Assembly (NCBI RefSeq): GCF_014077005.1
Contig: NZ_JACGVC010000049.1
Location: 1 to 64,000 of the forward strand
Origin: Colwellia sp. MB3u-45
GTDB taxonomy: Bacteria; Pseudomonadota; Gammaproteobacteria; Enterobacterales; Alteromonadaceae
Reading direction: 5' to 3'
DNA length: 64,000 nt
The notes below the pieces were generated by a model that was given only the letters and a program-made list of their open reading frames with translations, was not told the DNA's origin and made no database searches. Below, in pieces: positions 29,189 to 38,662 of the stretch. A program made the translations under genes and the position numbers. The stretch's first letter is position 1. Every line of letters begins with the position of its first letter.

Positions 29189-29429
29189 GGTGCGTTACTA
29201 AGACGTTTTAGTAACACACCATTTATTATAATAAACACTAATAAAAACAACTTAACTGCCTGAATTTAATGTATTTTATTTATTTTTTTGTTCAGATTAT
29301 ATTACTGAGAGGTCTTAGTAACACGCCTTAATATACATCTGATTTAGCATTACTAGTTTCTAATGCTTTGAAAGTATGGGATATTAATGTTAATTTAATG
29401 TTACTTATGATACGTGTGTTACTAAGACG
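29189..29429. repeat. Four copies of a 16-bp motif GTGYGTTACTAAGACG
   Basis: Copies lie at 29190-29205 (plus), 29206-29220 (minus, ending AAAA), 29311-29327 (minus) and 29414-29429 (plus). The first two form a 13-bp inverted repeat with one mismatch. They lie between the SMC trio and the integrase gene, with no gene of their own. They look like protein-binding sites, for example recombinase arm sites or a regulator's operators. No function can be read from sequence alone. Confidence 0.6.
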
Positions 29430-29564
29430 TATACATAATAAGCTGTTTTATTTCTAGTTGTTTTAATGCTTTTGAATAAACCTTAGTAAGCCATCAAGCC
29501 CTTATTTCAATTGACTTTTATCACCTTTGTAGTTTTAATGAGTCCATCATTCTTTTACGTACCC

Positions 29565-29584
29565 TGACTACATAATGTCTACAT
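29565..29584. repeat. Left att-like repeat, overlapping the integrase start
   Basis: TGACTACATAATGTCTACAT. The ATG of the integrase (29575) lies inside it. The core ACAT-A-ATGT has dyad symmetry, as tyrosine-recombinase cores do. Confidence 0.65.
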
Positions 29585-30798
29585 GCAAAATAACCAAGTC
29601 TTTTGTAGATAAACTTGTTCTTCCTGAAAAAGGACAAGTTTTCTATCGTGATTCTGAGCTAAAAGGGTTCGCTGTTCGTGTAACGACAGGTGGCAGTAAA
29701 GCCTTTGTTCTTGAAAAGCGTATCAACCGAAAGCTTAAACGTATTACATTAGGTCGCTATCCTGAAATCACTGTAGAAATGGCACGTAAAGAAGCTCTGA
29801 AATACTTAGGTGAAATTGCGACAGGCATTGACCCTATAGCCAAAAGACAACAAGCCCAAGCAGAAATGATGACGCTTTGGCAGGTATGGCAAGACTACCG
29901 AAAAATTAAGTGTTACCTAAAAGATAATACTTATGTTCAGTATGAAATGTATCTGAACGGTGAATTAAAAGATTGGAAGCAAAAGCGTCTTGTGGATATT
30001 TCTAAAGATATGATATCAACTCGACACGGTAAATTACTTCAAAGTCATAGCCCTTCATATGCTAATACAGCTATGCGTGTCTTGAGTGCTATTTATAAGT
30101 TCGCAAAGAATCAATATGAAGACAATAATGGTTTGAGTTTATTTCCTCATAATCCTGTAGAGCGACTAGGGCAAATGAAAGCGTGGGCAAAAGAGCCAAG
30201 ACGCCAAACAATTATCAAGCCGAAACAATTAGCACCTTGGTACAGTTCCCTTCAAGAAATGAAGTTTAATACAGGGAGAGAATCGCATCATGTTGCTGCT
30301 GATTATATGGTGTTCTTGCTGTTAACGGGGCTTAGAAAAAACGAGGCCGCAACACTAACATGGAGCAACGTAGACTTAGATGAAGGTACCATTCATATTC
30401 CCGATACTAAAAATAAAGTACCGCTAACATTACCGTTATCTGATGTGCTTATTGCCATTCTTAATTATCGACTTCAATATAAAAGTAATGAATATGTTTT
30501 TCCATCCAAAAAAACAGGCTATTTAGCTTATGCTCAAAAAGCATTAAAATACTTAAATGAAACATCGGATATTAAGTTTAGCTTTCATGATTTAAGACGT
30601 ACCTTTATCACGGTAGCTGAATCATTAGACATATCATCTTATGCAATTAAACGACTTGTTAACCATAAGAGTGGCTCAGATGTAACCGAAGGTTATATCA
30701 TTGCTAATCACGACCGCTTGCGTGAGCCTATGCAACGAATTACTGATTTTTTTAAAGTGCATTGTAAAGTAGAGTTGAACGATTATGTATCAAGATAA
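29575..30798 (+). CDS. int: P4-type tyrosine recombinase/integrase
   Basis: 407 residues. An N-terminal DUF4102-type arm-binding domain (FYRDSELKGFAVRVT, ITLGRYPEITVEMARKEA) precedes a core-binding and a catalytic domain. The active-site residues are visible: Arg near 252 (LTGLRKNEA), His-x-x-Arg near 337-341 (FHDLRRT), His near 363 and Tyr near 374 (TEGYI). It should integrate and excise the element. No Shine-Dalgarno sequence precedes the ATG, and the start codon lies within the att-like repeat. The gene overlaps the next by 14 bases. Confidence 0.9.
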   Translation: MSTCKITKSFVDKLVLPEKGQVFYRDSELKGFAVRVTTGGSKAFVLEKRINRKLKRITLGRYPEITVEMARKEALKYLGEIATGIDPIAKRQQAQAEMMTLWQVWQDYRKIKCYLKDNTYVQYEMYLNGELKDWKQKRLVDISKDMISTRHGKLLQSHSPSYANTAMRVLSAIYKFAKNQYEDNNGLSLFPHNPVERLGQMKAWAKEPRRQTIIKPKQLAPWYSSLQEMKFNTGRESHHVAADYMVFLLLTGLRKNEAATLTWSNVDLDEGTIHIPDTKNKVPLTLPLSDVLIAILNYRLQYKSNEYVFPSKKTGYLAYAQKALKYLNETSDIKFSFHDLRRTFITVAESLDISSYAIKRLVNHKSGSDVTEGYIIANHDRLREPMQRITDFFKVHCKVELNDYVSR

Positions 30799-31591
30799 AA
30801 TACCGCAAGAAGTAATACAGTCACTTACCAAGAGTGAAAGGAAAGTAGTTGATAAGTCTGTTTTTGAACGAAAAAACTTATTGCCATTAACCTTTGCGCC
30901 AAGCGACATATTAAATGGTGTCTGTCATATTGCGCGAGATATCCTTAACGCAAGAACTAATGAGGACGTCATTACGATCTCAAAAGCAATAACATGGATG
31001 TTATATCAGGGTGACAGATTACTGTTTGCATTATTAAGGTTTGATGAAAGTGATCGAGATGTTTACGCATGTGAAGGACGAGATTTATATTTTCTGCATC
31101 ATTATTTTGATTTATCGACACTCAATATTGAAGGCTTATCTTGGGCTGAAGTATTTGCCGTATTGGCTTTAATGCAGTGCGCTGAAGTACCAAATGAAAT
31201 TGAAGAAGAGCTTGATAATGACCCTTTATCACAATCACTAAAACAAAGTAGCAATAATTTCATCCTCTTCCAACAGGCTGAAATTGCCGATACGATTGCG
31301 CGTGCAGAAGTGCTTGCAGATACTCAAATTAATCATAAAAAATTAGGGAGTGCAGGAGGTGAAGAAAAGGCTAAACGTATCGAGCCATTAAAAGTTGAGG
31401 TGATTAATCGTTATTTGAAAAACTACACAAGTTACTCTAATAAAAAAGCAGGTGAAATCATTGATGCTGAGCTTACTAATGAAAGACATTCACTTCTATT
31501 ATTGTCAGTTGCGGAAGAATTAAACCTTCAATTTGCTAAATGGATTGGCGCATTTAGAAACGGTAAATGGAAAATGCCAATCAATAGTTAA
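30785..31591 (+). CDS. Hypothetical protein of the integrative element
   Basis: 268 residues, cytosolic, not recognised. A central acidic stretch (residues 138-150) is followed by a basic helix segment (GSAGGEEKAKRIEPLKVEV). The 14-base overlap with the integrase suggests co-expression. Such a gene between int and alpA is common in satellite-type elements, but I cannot name a function. Confidence 0.65.
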   Translation: MYQDKIPQEVIQSLTKSERKVVDKSVFERKNLLPLTFAPSDILNGVCHIARDILNARTNEDVITISKAITWMLYQGDRLLFALLRFDESDRDVYACEGRDLYFLHHYFDLSTLNIEGLSWAEVFAVLALMQCAEVPNEIEEELDNDPLSQSLKQSSNNFILFQQAEIADTIARAEVLADTQINHKKLGSAGGEEKAKRIEPLKVEVINRYLKNYTSYSNKKAGEIIDAELTNERHSLLLLSVAEELNLQFAKWIGAFRNGKWKMPINS

Positions 31592-31592
31592 A

Positions 31593-31636
31593 AATTCCTC
31601 TACCCCCTAGAGGAATTCCTGTACCCCCTAGCGCCA
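31593..31636. promoter_or_regulatory. Hairpin and tandem CCCCCTAG motif before alpA
   Basis: A perfect 10-bp hairpin AATTCCTCTA/TAGAGGAATT with a CCCCC loop lies at 31593-31617. The sequence ATTCCTSTACCCCCTAG occurs twice in a row (from 31594 and from 31615). It lies in the 107-base gap before the AlpA-like gene and could be an operator pair or a terminator. The role is undetermined. Confidence 0.4.
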
Positions 31637-31698
31637 TTCAAACACACTCAAGCATGATCAAAACTTTACTTGTCTTTTAAAACAACGAGTAAAGAACC

Positions 31699-31902
31699 AT
31701 GCTAAAAAAACTATTAAATACAAAAGAAACGGCTGACATATTAAGTGTTAGCGAAGCCTTCCTTGAACGAGACCGATGGGCAGGTGCAAGAATCCCATTC
31801 ATCAAAGTTGGTGCAAGAGCCATTCGATATCGTATGCAAGATATTGAACAATATATTGAAGATAATTTAAGTTATTCAACCAGTGAGGTTGAACATGCCT
31901 AA
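31699..31902 (+). CDS. alpA: AlpA-family helix-turn-helix regulator
   Basis: 67 residues with a MerR/AlpA-like winged helix-turn-helix: LLNTKETADILSVSEAFLERDR, then KVGARAIRYRMQDIEQYI. AlpA-type proteins activate integrase or act as excisionase in P4-like elements. Its 3' end overlaps the next gene by eight bases. Confidence 0.8.
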   Translation: MLKKLLNTKETADILSVSEAFLERDRWAGARIPFIKVGARAIRYRMQDIEQYIEDNLSYSTSEVEHA

Positions 31903-32188
31903 ATTAACTAAAGAGCAGGTGCGTTTTTTAATTTGGTTGTCATGGACTGAAACACATTTTGAGATTTGCCGTGAAATTGGTTATTCCTATCGAAAAGTAA
32001 ATGGCCTTAATACTTACGTTAGCGGTAATGGTGAGCCTTTCAAGTTTGATACACGTACCTTGAACAAGCTGGTTAACGAAAATCTTGTAACAAGTGAATT
32101 GGTTTTTCCTTTTGGCGTAAAACACGAACACTATTTTTTGACCGAAGCGGGTAAATTTTACGTGTCTATTTTAGCGATATCTAAATAA
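31895..32188 (+). CDS. Hypothetical small protein between alpA and rep
   Basis: 97 residues from ATG 31895, chosen because GAGG lies just upstream; a GTG twelve bases earlier is less likely. Helical, with a C-terminal segment (FDTRTLNKLVNENLV, HEHYFLTEAGKFYV) that looks like a winged helix. It may be a DNA-binding accessory protein. Not recognised. Confidence 0.55.
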   Translation: MPKLTKEQVRFLIWLSWTETHFEICREIGYSYRKVNGLNTYVSGNGEPFKFDTRTLNKLVNENLVTSELVFPFGVKHEHYFLTEAGKFYVSILAISK

Positions 32189-32192
32189 GCAC

Positions 32193-33959
32193 ATGGATAT
32201 TTTCAAGGAAAAATTAATTGTTAAAGCAATTAATGATAAAGATACCTTTTTAGCCCCTTACTTAGCACAGGTGGATAAAGCGGATGCTCAGTTTATTACG
32301 AATAAGCTAACGCCTTTTTCTAACCTCATTAAAGGTACCATTTTAACGGCGGCTTTTAATAAACCGACAAACTATGACCGTAACAGGCATATTTTGGATA
32401 CCTCAGCAAAGCTCGCCAGTTTTTTGCCTAAAAAATTGGCGCATATGTTCTTTTGCTTTGATGATGATATTAACGTCAAAGCGAAAGCTTGCGCGAATTA
32501 CTGCCGACAAATTGTCATTGACCCAAAGAAAATTGCTTTCATTCATATCCACCATCGTAAATCCGTTAACGAAATACCAAACGAGACTATTTCCGTTAAC
32601 GGAAACACTGAGCAAAATTATAGTGAAAGTGAGCGAAACAGTTCGCATGTACTAAGCGAAAATTCCGTTAACGAAAAAACGAGCAATAGCGAAATTCCGT
32701 TAACAGAGCAAAAATCCGTACTCACGTTTTTATCTCGTTACGTTGAGTCATATAAAATAAACCCAATTGAGTTAAACAAAACCATACAAATTTCAGGCTG
32801 CCTAAAGCGTTATGCAGATAATCGTTGGTGGTTACGAAAGTTTCGCAAACTTATTACCCAAGCAAACGAAAAAGCGGCAATTCAATTAAACTTTGTTAAC
32901 AGTAAAAGACAAGTTTACGCGAGCAACATAACGACTAAAAACCGCATTGCGCAACGATTACGAAATGACGAACTACTCAGCTCAAGCTTTATCATTAACG
33001 AACAAGGTCAACGCTATTCTTTAAAGGATATATCAGACTTAAACGTATCAAACCCCAAAATACGAAAAGACGAATTGATATGTCGTGCAAGAGGCTTTGA
33101 AAATCTTGCTAAAGACTTAGGCCATGAAGCGCTATTTATTACAATAACGTGTCCTTCAAAATATCACCGTGCCTTTTCAAAATCAGGAGCCACTAATCCA
33201 AAGTGGCAAGGGCTAATGCCAGATGAGGCGAACGAGTATTTAAACCATCAATGGCAAAAGGCGCGAGCAGAGTTTAAACGGCAAAATATTACGCCTTATG
33301 GTTTTCGCGTGGTTGAGCCGCAGCATGACGGAACCCCCCATTGGCATATGTTGTTTTTTATTGAAGGCGAGAAACTACAAACCTTACAAGCAATTATTCG
33401 TCATTACGCATTAGAGATTGATGGTGATGAAAAAGGCGCAGCTGAAAACCGTTGCGACTTTAAAAAGATTGACCCAACGAAAGGCTCGGCAACAGGCTAT
33501 ATCCTCAAGTACATCGTTAAAAATATTGATGGTGAAGGAATAGGAGAAGATAAGTTCGGTAATGATTCGATACTCGTAGCGCAACGCATTGATGCGTGGG
33601 CTTCATGTTGGTGTATTCGTCAGTTTCAACAAATTGGTGGTGCCAGTGTTTCCGTATGGCGTGAACTAAGACGATTACGCACTAAGTTTATAGATAAAAA
33701 AGATGCGATATTAGAGCAAGCGCGTTTTGCTGCGGATAACAGTGATTGGCAAGGGTACACACTTGCGATGGGCGGTATTCACACCAAACAAAAAAACAGA
33801 CCTCTGCAATTACATTACGACTTGAATATTAATGAACAAACAGGCGAATGTTTACAAAGCTATTACGATGGTGAGCTAATACTTAAAGTGAAAGGCTTAT
33901 GGTTCGCAGGTAAAGCGGTTGTGACTCGTCATTACCAATGGAAAATAGAAAAAGCTTAA
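32193..33959 (+). CDS. Phage gpA-type HUH replication endonuclease
   Basis: 588 residues. The C-terminal half has the HUH motif (PHWHMLFF, about residues 380-387) with the upstream DLGHEALFITITCPSKYH segment. The catalytic tyrosine motif GYILKYIVKN lies near 436-445. These are the hallmarks of the P2 gpA family of rolling-circle replication initiators, which nick the element's origin. The N-terminal 200 residues are variable. It suggests the element replicates after excision. Confidence 0.85.
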   Translation: MDIFKEKLIVKAINDKDTFLAPYLAQVDKADAQFITNKLTPFSNLIKGTILTAAFNKPTNYDRNRHILDTSAKLASFLPKKLAHMFFCFDDDINVKAKACANYCRQIVIDPKKIAFIHIHHRKSVNEIPNETISVNGNTEQNYSESERNSSHVLSENSVNEKTSNSEIPLTEQKSVLTFLSRYVESYKINPIELNKTIQISGCLKRYADNRWWLRKFRKLITQANEKAAIQLNFVNSKRQVYASNITTKNRIAQRLRNDELLSSSFIINEQGQRYSLKDISDLNVSNPKIRKDELICRARGFENLAKDLGHEALFITITCPSKYHRAFSKSGATNPKWQGLMPDEANEYLNHQWQKARAEFKRQNITPYGFRVVEPQHDGTPHWHMLFFIEGEKLQTLQAIIRHYALEIDGDEKGAAENRCDFKKIDPTKGSATGYILKYIVKNIDGEGIGEDKFGNDSILVAQRIDAWASCWCIRQFQQIGGASVSVWRELRRLRTKFIDKKDAILEQARFAADNSDWQGYTLAMGGIHTKQKNRPLQLHYDLNINEQTGECLQSYYDGELILKVKGLWFAGKAVVTRHYQWKIEKA

Positions 33960-34400
33960 TACGTATCAAGCTAAAGCACAAAGTCGCTCTAAATTTGACT
34001 CAAGGCTCATTTAGCCGTAAATCTGCGAACATAAACAACTCAAGTACACCGCAAAAGAGGCTTTAGCTAGAAATTAAGCTTTAAAGCCAATCGAAAATAC
34101 TCCAATAATCACATTTTATCTTTTATTTAGTCGCTGCCAGAATGGCAAAGATGCTTTTACTTGGAGTTCTGTAAATAACTGTACTTATCATTAAACTACC
34201 GCCAGTTGACATAAAAATACACACGTTTCTCTTATATTCAGGAAAGCGCGGGATTTGCACACTTTGATCTAGAACCATACAAATGAATATTGTATTTATA
34301 TATATCTAGTAATAACTTAAGTAGTTTGATACAAGTATTATAAATATTAAAGTGCGCGATTGCTCGGTAGAAAAAACCGTAATTTGCGCACTATTAAATT
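33960..34400. other. Gene-free region before the first cassette
   Basis: 441 bases with no open frame of note. At 34351-34392, AGTGCGC pairs with GCGCACT, with CGGT/ACCG inside, giving a two-step hairpin nine bases before the first GTTAGGC core. This may be a relic of a recombination site (attI or attC) or a promoter hairpin. It is not a normal attC, because no RYYYAAC core is found on its left. Confidence 0.35.
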
Positions 34401-34419
34401 GTTAGGCATTTAGGAAATT

Positions 34420-35028
34420 ATGGATAAGCTTCAGGCAATAATTCTAGGTGGTATCCTTGGTTTTGTTTTATCAATAATCAAAGATTATTTTTTCGCAAAC
34501 AAGAAACAAAAAACTGAGCGCTATTACTTGGCAATAATTGTATCAGCCTCTTTAGAAAGATTTATATCAAAATGCTTAAGTGTCGTTTGTGATGATGGCG
34601 ATTATGACGACAGAGGTTGTTTACAAACTAGAATTGCAACACCTCATTTTGAGCCTATGGATTTAGATGTATCATGGCAATCATTAGAAAAAGAATTGCT
34701 TTACGAAATCTTGACATTACCAGAGAAAATAAATGATGCGAACTCTCACATTTCTGCTGAAGCTGAATATGCGGCAAGCCCACCCGATTATGAAGAGTTT
34801 TTTGACACGAGGAAATTGAAATACTCCGTGTTAGGGGTAATAGCTTGCTCAATTGTAGGTAAATTACAAGCTTCTGCAAAATTGCCAAAGCCTGAATCAA
34901 CAGAGTGGTCACCGGAAAAGGTATTTAACGAGCAAAAGGAAAAAGCGGTAAAGGCAATTGAGGCTGCCGAAAAACGCAATAGAGAAACTAATCAAAAGCT
35001 TTTTGGTACGGTTGAAAAAAATGCCTAA
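34420..35028 (+). CDS. Cassette 1: small membrane-anchored protein
   Basis: 202 residues. One N-terminal membrane segment (LQAIILGGILGFVLSIIKDYFF) is followed by a cytosolic helical domain and a charged C-terminal tail. The stop lies in the attC core. The plan, a single anchor plus a helical domain, recurs in cassette and defence-island proteins, but no function is known. Confidence 0.6.
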   Translation: MDKLQAIILGGILGFVLSIIKDYFFANKKQKTERYYLAIIVSASLERFISKCLSVVCDDGDYDDRGCLQTRIATPHFEPMDLDVSWQSLEKELLYEILTLPEKINDANSHISAEAEYAASPPDYEEFFDTRKLKYSVLGVIACSIVGKLQASAKLPKPESTEWSPEKVFNEQKEKAVKAIEAAEKRNRETNQKLFGTVEKNA

Positions 35029-35120
35029 GTTACTTAAACGGATAAAAAACAGTTGGCTTTTTGCTTGTGCCTCGCTAATTTTAGCCAACTATTTTATTGC
35101 CGCTTAGCAAAGCGTTAGGC
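35023..35120 (+). repeat. attC 1
   Basis: Starts GCCTAAG and ends GTTAGGC. The inner stem is CAGTTGGCT...AGCCAACT. The left core with its AT prefix complements the start of cassette 1 except at the crossover base. Confidence 0.85.
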
Positions 35121-35133
35121 ATAAGGAGAACAC

Positions 35134-35970
35134 ATGGAGTATTTTTTAAGTATCGTTTCTGGTGGGGCAAGTGGTGCGGCATTAATTTGGATGTTTAAAG
35201 GATGGATTTCTGAACGACTTAAACAATCTATACAGCATGAGTACGCAGAAAAGTTAGAAAGTTATAAAACTGAGTTAAATTCGAAAGTTGAAAGTATAAA
35301 ACACGAGCATCAAGTATCCCAACTTAGAACATCCTTGTTCTTTGATCACCAAAGAGATGCATTTGCAGCATTGATTGCCAAAATCGCTCAATTGAATGAA
35401 GAATGGATGAAAGACTATGACCACGAAGTTGGATTGTATGCGCCAGTGCCTTTTAAGGGCTATAAAGAATTAGAAAACTTGTTATACACACACCAGCTTT
35501 TTTTAGATGAAGAATGTTTAATGGCAATGACATTAGCTATGAATTCATATTCTGGATCTTTTCCATATGATGATGGTAGTGGTGCACCACCACATCAAAA
35601 TGACTCTAGACCCAAAGTAGCTTACATTGAGTATTTGCAACCTCGGATTGCTTCAATTTTCCGCAGTAAAATTGGGGTTCCTTCAGACAAACAACATTTG
35701 CATGATGTGGCAATTTTAGCAGCTATTGAGTTGGTAAATGGTTATCACTTTTTGGATGTAGGTATTCCTCCTAAAGGTACATTGTCAACGAAGCAAATTG
35801 ATAATGCTTCTGATAAAGTAGCTTTAGGTAGAAAAAACTTTGACGAATTAATTAAATTGCTTAAAGATTTTGATGTTTATCTTGGTCGTGATGGTGGTTG
35901 GTTGCATGAAGCTCAGTTACAAATAAAACAAACATTGAACGTTTTGGAAAGAATGCCTACAAGTCTTTAA
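35134..35970 (+). CDS. Cassette 2: membrane-anchored coiled-coil protein
   Basis: 278 residues. A single N-terminal membrane segment (residues 3-22) is followed by a coiled coil (about 27-70: SERLKQSIQHEYAEKLESYK) and then a helical domain. Proteins with this anchor-plus-coil start are frequent in accessory regions and uncharacterised. The ribosome-binding site is AAGGAG. Confidence 0.6.
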   Translation: MEYFLSIVSGGASGAALIWMFKGWISERLKQSIQHEYAEKLESYKTELNSKVESIKHEHQVSQLRTSLFFDHQRDAFAALIAKIAQLNEEWMKDYDHEVGLYAPVPFKGYKELENLLYTHQLFLDEECLMAMTLAMNSYSGSFPYDDGSGAPPHQNDSRPKVAYIEYLQPRIASIFRSKIGVPSDKQHLHDVAILAAIELVNGYHFLDVGIPPKGTLSTKQIDNASDKVALGRKNFDELIKLLKDFDVYLGRDGGWLHEAQLQIKQTLNVLERMPTSL

Positions 35971-36040
35971 AACACGTCTAGAAACAGTTTGCTCGGTTCC
36001 GCTTCGCTTCACATTTTAGCCTATTAATGGGCCGTTATAA
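35953..36040 (+). repeat. attC 2 (degenerate)
   Basis: The left core ATGCCTACA complements the start of cassette 2 (GTTAGGCAT) apart from the last bases. The right core is GTTATAA, which starts cassette 3. The inner stem is weak. Confidence 0.6.
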
Positions 36041-36075
36041 CCTATTAAATATTCGTATATGGAAATTAAATTAAA

Positions 36076-36834
36076 ATGAGTAATCCAAGAAAAAAATATT
36101 CAGATGCGCAAAACGTGGCATTACTCTCGCAAGTGAATAGGGTTTGTCCACTTTGTGCAGAACCTCTTTTTTATCAAAAGGGAGGGAGAAGTTACAAAAA
36201 CTATGAAATAGCCCATATCTACCCATTAAACCCTACCCCTGATGAAATATTATTATTGAAAGGTGAAGAGAGATTAAGCTCTGATGTAAACGATGAGGAT
36301 AATGTTATTCCTCTTTGTGAAATATGTCATGGTAAGTTCGATAAACCTAGAACAGTTGATGAGTATAGGGAACTGCTAAAGCTAAAAAAAGGCTTAATTG
36401 ATCGAAGTGGTCAAGAAGCTATATGGAAACGATATGCGATTGAAAAGGAAATCGGTGAAGTAATTGAATCTATTTATAAAGCACCAGATTTTGAAAATGA
36501 TACTGAGATTGAGTTTGATCCAAAAGAAATAAATAAAAAATTAGATGACACTATTTCTCAACCAACAAAAAGAAAGATAAAAAATAATGTCCGAGAATAC
36601 TTCATGTTTATTAGTACCAAACTATCTGAATTAGATAATGCCGAAGGCGATTTATCAGAGATGATTTCGTTGCAGGTAAAAACGTATTATTTGAAACAAA
36701 AAAGAATGGGGCTTCAACAGCAAGCAATATTTGACAATATTGTATTATGGATTCACATGAAAACAAAACCTAAAACTAACGATGCAGCAGAGATATTAGC
36801 TTCTTTCTTCGTTCAAAATTGCGAGGTTTTTTAA
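36076..36834 (+). CDS. Cassette 3a: HNH endonuclease effector with ABC-3C C-terminal domain
   Basis: 252 residues. The N-terminal HNH nuclease has zinc-knuckle CPLC (24-27), the catalytic region EIAHIYPL with His47, and CEICH (81-85). The C-terminal domain (about 165-252) ends in the SFFVQNCEVF sequence that I associate with the C-terminal domain of ABC three-component systems. It is expected to cleave DNA when released or activated by the ATPase partner. Its stop overlaps the start of the next gene (TAATG). Confidence 0.82.
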   Translation: MSNPRKKYSDAQNVALLSQVNRVCPLCAEPLFYQKGGRSYKNYEIAHIYPLNPTPDEILLLKGEERLSSDVNDEDNVIPLCEICHGKFDKPRTVDEYRELLKLKKGLIDRSGQEAIWKRYAIEKEIGEVIESIYKAPDFENDTEIEFDPKEINKKLDDTISQPTKRKIKNNVREYFMFISTKLSELDNAEGDLSEMISLQVKTYYLKQKRMGLQQQAIFDNIVLWIHMKTKPKTNDAAEILASFFVQNCEVF

Positions 36835-37058
36835 TGGCTTTTCCAAGCAAATTTACAAAGTTCGACAAGTCAATACTGGCTAAAATTAGTTGGCTAATTA
36901 TTGATGATGTTGAATTTATTAAACTATCAGAGCTTATGAAATTACGATTGTCAAAATTCGAAGATATTAGTGAATTTATGCTTGCACTAGATGTGTTATT
37001 TGCACTTGAAAAAATAGAATTAAAAGAAAGTGAAGGACAAATTAAATATGTTAAATGA
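36834..37058 (+). CDS. Cassette 3b: ABC-3C middle component
   Basis: 74 residues from ATG 36834, with GAGG upstream; a TTG start at 36819 is less likely. Compact helical protein of the winged-helix type (ISEFMLALDVLFALEKIELKESEGQIKYV), matching the small middle components that link effector and ATPase in ABC-3C systems. I cannot decide between middle-component classes. It overlaps both neighbours, so the three are co-translated. Confidence 0.75.
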   Translation: MAFPSKFTKFDKSILAKISWLIIDDVEFIKLSELMKLRLSKFEDISEFMLALDVLFALEKIELKESEGQIKYVK

Positions 37059-38655
37059 AATCCGTTGTAATAAGTTTAGAGAAAAGCTTATAACTTTTCA
37101 TACAGGTTTAAATGTAGTTCTTGGTGATAATGCTGCTACTAACTCAATTGGTAAATCAACTCTTTTAATGGTTTTAGATTTTGTGTTTGGCGGAGAGTCT
37201 TTTCTTACGCATAACAAAGATGCTGTTTATGAGTTGGGAGATCAAGATTATCAATTTTCTTTTACATTTGATGGTGAAGATTATTATTTTAGAAGGGGAA
37301 CCTTTAAACCAGATTTAGTATATTCTTGCACTAAAGATTACGATGAAATTGAGCCATTAAGCATTGAAGATTATAAGGCATTTCTAAAGTCTTCCTATTC
37401 TCTTGAAGATGTTGATTTATCATTTAGGTCTATTGTTTCTCTATTTTCTCGTGTTTGGGGAAAAGAGAACCTAGATGTAAAACACCCACTACATAGTTTT
37501 AAAAGCCAAAGTGCATCAGATTGTATTACTAACACAATTAAGCTTTATAAAAAATTTGACTCGATTAAATTGCTAGCTGAAGATGTAAAAAATAAGAACG
37601 AAGAAAAGCAAACTATTAGTAAGGCTTTTAAAGATGGTTTGATTTCAAAAAACTCTAAAGTTCAGTATAAAAACAACCTAGCATCAGTATCTTCTATAAA
37701 TAATGAGATAGAAGAAATAAAAGATAACTTGAAAAAATATGCTGTCAATATTGCTGAGATTGCAAATAGAGAAGTAATGGAGCTTAAAGTTGAAAAAGAC
37801 AAGCTATTATCAGAAAAGCTAAGTTTAGATACTCGTCTTCTACGAGTGAAAAATGATTTAAATAATAACAAGGGTCTGAAAAGTAAGCACTTATCTCCAT
37901 TATTAAAATACTTCCCTAATGTGAATGTTAATAAATTAGAAGAGGTAGAATCTTTTCATTCTAAATTGACACTGATATTAAGAAAAGAGTTAAGGAGTAG
38001 TGAGGCTGAACTATCGGCTGTATTGGAGAGTGTTGTTGATGAAATTCAGGTCATAGATAGAAAGATTGAAGCAACAATATCTAATATCGATAACCCAAGT
38101 TTAGTAATAGATCGAGTTTATGAGCTATCCCAAGGTCATGCCACTGCGAGTAAAGAAATTGAATATTTCGAAACTGATGTACAAATTAAATCAGATCTAA
38201 AAGATGCAAAAGAATTACTTCTAGCAGAAAAAACCAGAATTTTAGCGCTAATTGAAAATGTTATTAACGATAAAAACAGAAAGAATGTTACAAAAATATA
38301 TACCGAAGAAAGGAGATGTCCTTCTCTACATCTAGGTCAAAATAGCTATTCTTTTGAATTGATTGAAGATACTGGTACAGGTAAAGCTTATTCTAATTTA
38401 ATCCTTTTAGATTTGGCATTTTTAGAAACAACAAAATTACCATTTCTAATACATGATTCAGTTTTATTTAAGAATATTCAGAATGATGCAGTTGCAAAAT
38501 TAATAGAACTTTACGAATCAACTGGGAAGCAATCATTTATTGCAATAGATGAAATAGAAAAGTATGGGAAAGATGCGGAGCTGAAATTAAAAAGTAGAAA
38601 AGTAATATCTTTGGATAATGATAATGTTCTATATGTAAAAGACTGGCGTAAGTGA
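37048..38655 (+). CDS. Cassette 3c: DUF2326-family ABC-3C ATPase
   Basis: 535 residues from ATG 37048; a GTG at 37030 would add six. SMC/RecN-like ATPase with the expanded Walker A GDNAATNSIGKS (26-37) typical of DUF2326 proteins. A coiled coil spans about 170-400, and a C-terminal head follows (LILLDLAFLETTKLPFLIHDS, containing the Walker B-like segment). It presumably senses a DNA or protein cue and controls the HNH effector. It overlaps the middle component by 11 bases. The attC follows within eight bases. Confidence 0.85.
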   Translation: MLNEIRCNKFREKLITFHTGLNVVLGDNAATNSIGKSTLLMVLDFVFGGESFLTHNKDAVYELGDQDYQFSFTFDGEDYYFRRGTFKPDLVYSCTKDYDEIEPLSIEDYKAFLKSSYSLEDVDLSFRSIVSLFSRVWGKENLDVKHPLHSFKSQSASDCITNTIKLYKKFDSIKLLAEDVKNKNEEKQTISKAFKDGLISKNSKVQYKNNLASVSSINNEIEEIKDNLKKYAVNIAEIANREVMELKVEKDKLLSEKLSLDTRLLRVKNDLNNNKGLKSKHLSPLLKYFPNVNVNKLEEVESFHSKLTLILRKELRSSEAELSAVLESVVDEIQVIDRKIEATISNIDNPSLVIDRVYELSQGHATASKEIEYFETDVQIKSDLKDAKELLLAEKTRILALIENVINDKNRKNVTKIYTEERRCPSLHLGQNSYSFELIEDTGTGKAYSNLILLDLAFLETTKLPFLIHDSVLFKNIQNDAVAKLIELYESTGKQSFIAIDEIEKYGKDAELKLKSRKVISLDNDNVLYVKDWRK

Positions 38656-38662
38656 TAAACGG

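Noticed and set aside
29150-29470. CRISPR-like array from the repeated 16-bp motif
   Set aside because: Copies occur in both orientations with unequal spacing and no spacers of constant length; no cas genes.
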